Shown here: piece by piece, positions 63,201 to 64,000 of the stretch
Layout: the number at the start of each line of letters is the position of its first letter
Position numbering within the stretch: position 1 is the first letter of the stretch
The notes under the pieces: generated by a model
The model's database searches: none
Told to the model about the DNA's origin: nothing
What the model saw: only the letters and a program-made list of their open reading frames with translations
Program-made: the position numbers and the translations under genes
Origin: Anaeramoeba ignava
Taxonomy: Eukaryota > Metamonada > Anaeramoebidae
Direction: 5' to 3'
Assembly (NCBI GenBank): GCA_028826165.1
Contig: JAPDFW010000011.1
Location: 499,001 to 563,000, forward strand
DNA length: 64,000 nucleotides

Positions 63201-63594
63201 AAATTTCCAAATAAATTAAATTATAAATTTCCAAATAAATTAAAATTATAAATTTCCAAATAAATTAAATTATAAATTTCCAAATAAATAAAATTATAAA
63301 TTAAATACACCATTCAGGCATAATTTGAACTTGATTTTGAGTTGCACGAGGAATAAAACGTTCAAGTTGAACAAGATATTGTTCAGGATTTGTAGAACGA
63401 CTTTGGCCTTTCATTGAAAGTAAGAACATTTTACCAAGAGTATGCTTTGAATCCTCAAGTTGACCTATCATTCCATCAATAATTTGGAAATTCTTTAAAA
63501 CTTTGTCTTTTGATTCATTTAATGCTTTGCGAAGTTTATCTAAATCTTTTTGGTTTCCTGAAAGCTGAACAATTTGTTGAAGAAGTTTTTCCAT
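60216..63594 (-). CDS. CSN3: COP9 signalosome subunit 3 (4 exons)
   Basis: Exons 63309-63594, 62544-62726, 61188-61729 and 60216-60479 join in phase to 424 residues, against 423 in human CSN3. The COP9 signalosome removes NEDD8 from cullins; CSN3 is a PCI-domain scaffold subunit. Diagnostic segments are LLYYYYGGIIYGVLKRWRDA, FFEQAITVPGEALSAIVLES, YKKYIFAHILAFGKAPSLPR, YTSPVVVRLLK, GLAKQCAQSL and QRLTKTYIKLPLEQIAKEF. Exon 4 opens IEKGEVFAKIDQQEGQVSFF and ends with an acidic tail. The complete gene makes a functioning signalosome likely and connects with the BTB proteins in the window, since BTB proteins are classic cullin-3 adaptors (inference). Three large satellite introns separate the exons. 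Confidence 0.95.
60482..61180. repeat. intronic TTTTGAATTTA satellite (CSN3 intron 3)
   Basis: About 700 bp of TTTTGAATTTAT/TTTTGAATTAAA units of 10-12 bp between CSN3 exons 3 and 4 (donor GTATTA, acceptor AAAG). The family differs from the satellites in the other two CSN3 introns. Confidence 0.9.
61738..62520. repeat. intronic AAATTATAAATA satellite (CSN3 intron 2)
   Basis: About 780 bp of ATAAATAAAATT 12-mers between CSN3 exons 2 and 3, with an A-rich interruption near 62206-62300. Confidence 0.9.
62750..63300. repeat. intronic AAATTATAAATA satellite (CSN3 intron 1)
   Basis: About 550 bp of the same 12-mer family as CSN3 intron 2, ending with four copies of TTATAAATTTCCAAATAAAT near 63090-63300. 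Confidence 0.9.
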
Positions 63595-63660
63595 TTTGTT
63601 TTTTGTTTTTTATTTATTTTGTTTATTTGTTTTTGTTTTTTAAAAATAAATGAGAACTGA

Positions 63661-63690
63661 AAAATGAAAAAAAAAAATGAAAAAAAAAAT
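63661..63690 (-). promoter_or_regulatory. TTTTCATTTTT elements upstream of CSN3
   Basis: Plus strand AAAATGAAAAAAAAAAATGA, i.e. two TTTTTCATTTT copies on the CSN3 strand, 67-97 bp upstream of the ATG at 63594. Inferred promoter element. Confidence 0.35.
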
Positions 63691-63824
63691 TATAAAAAAA
63701 ATAAATAAAAAGGAGAAAAAAAATAAAAACAAAAAATATAAAAAAGAGAAATTTTTTTTTTCTTCTTTCATTTTTATTAAATTAAATTAAAATTTAATAA
63801 TAATTAATTAATTAAATAAATTAA

Positions 63825-64000
63825 ATGAGAAAATCTAGTTTAATTGATGCTAAATTTGCTGGAACAACTCAATCTCAAAATTGTACTTTAATTATCACTG
63901 AAGGAAATGCTATTCAATCACTTATTTTCTTTTCTCTAAATGAAAGCAACAAAGATTATTATGGAATTCTTTCTATAAGAGGAAAGATAATGAATATTCG
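63825..64000 (+). CDS. topoisomerase II TOPRIM-like protein, N-terminally short, cut by window end
   Basis: From the ATG at 63825 the frame is open to the window edge (58 codons). MRKSSLIDAKFAGTTQSQNC is followed by TLIITEGNAIQSL and DYYGILSIRGKIMNIR. Eukaryotic type II topoisomerases have, in the same order, a GT-x-x-S-x-x-CTLILTEGDSAKSLA segment and a RDYYGVFPLRGKLLNVR segment, the start of the TOPRIM domain. The catalytic Glu of the TEG motif is kept, whereas the GDSAKS residues have changed to GNAIQS. In normal topoisomerase II more than 400 residues of ATPase and transducer precede this point. Here the divergent CSN3 start lies only 230 bp upstream, so those parts are absent unless a distant exon exists. 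A truncated paralogue or a decayed gene. Confidence 0.6.
   Translation, partial: MRKSSLIDAKFAGTTQSQNCTLIITEGNAIQSLIFFSLNESNKDYYGILSIRGKIMNI

Overview
This window comes from the nuclear genome of an extremely AT-rich, intron-bearing protist. Standard stop codons are used, mostly TAA with a few TGA. Introns are GT-AG and many are packed with short tandem repeats, and proteins carry long Asn/Gln, Asn/Glu or Lys-rich tracts. The gene content is plainly eukaryotic: GPI-anchor synthesis, Golgi tethering, COP9 signalosome, RGS and Ras signalling, BTB-TLDc proteins and a ciliary-type WD/coiled-coil protein. The mixture of TLDc expansion, RasGEF and RGS genes and a flagellar-type gene suggests an amoeboid or amoeboflagellate lineage such as Anaeramoeba. 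That assignment is inference from style, not from a database match.

Layout from left to right. 0.1-1.8 kb: PIGW/GWT1 acyltransferase (minus). 2.5-6.4 kb: two BTB-TLDc paralogues (minus). 7.0-11.6 kb: USP20/33-like deubiquitinase with a huge Asn-Gln linker (minus). 11.7-13.6 kb: ARF-like GTPase (plus). 13.7-18.2 kb: CFAP43/44-like WD and coiled-coil protein (minus). 18.4-21.8 kb: giant low-complexity protein (minus). 22.8-23.7 kb: bZIP factor (plus). 23.9-25.6 kb: THH1/TOM1-like multispan membrane protein (plus). 25.8-30.0 kb: CAP-Gly/coiled-coil exons followed by REM-RasGEF exons, perhaps one gene (plus). 30.2-33.0 kb: third BTB-TLDc gene (minus). 33.2-36.2 kb: USO1/p115 (minus). 36.4-37.2 kb: ICMT (plus). 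37.5-40.2 kb: FG-GAP surface protein (plus). 41.3-44.4 kb: FN3 surface receptor-like protein (minus). 44.7-49.0 kb: unrecognised protein with apparent tandem PH-like modules (minus). 50.4-55.7 kb: PAS, coiled coil, RGS, DUF547 protein (minus). 56.9-59.9 kb: divergent actin-related protein (minus). 60.2-63.6 kb: CSN3 (minus). 63.8 kb to the edge: a topoisomerase II TOPRIM-like gene (plus, cut by the window end).

Exon structures could be solved with consistent reading phase for the ARF-like GTPase, USO1, ICMT, CSN3, the Arp, most of the RGS gene and the RasGEF half. Several single-exon genes carry an isolated one-base frame break, often in an A or T run; assembly indels are the simplest explanation, but each could be real. 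Introns and intergenic spaces hold 10-14 bp satellites, (TTTA)n, an intergenic unit of about 143 bp and four tandem copies of a unit of about 155 bp. A TTTTCATTTTT-type element lies shortly upstream of most start codons, in the sense orientation on both strands, and is a candidate initiator-type promoter.

No tRNA, rRNA, CRISPR array or transposase was seen.
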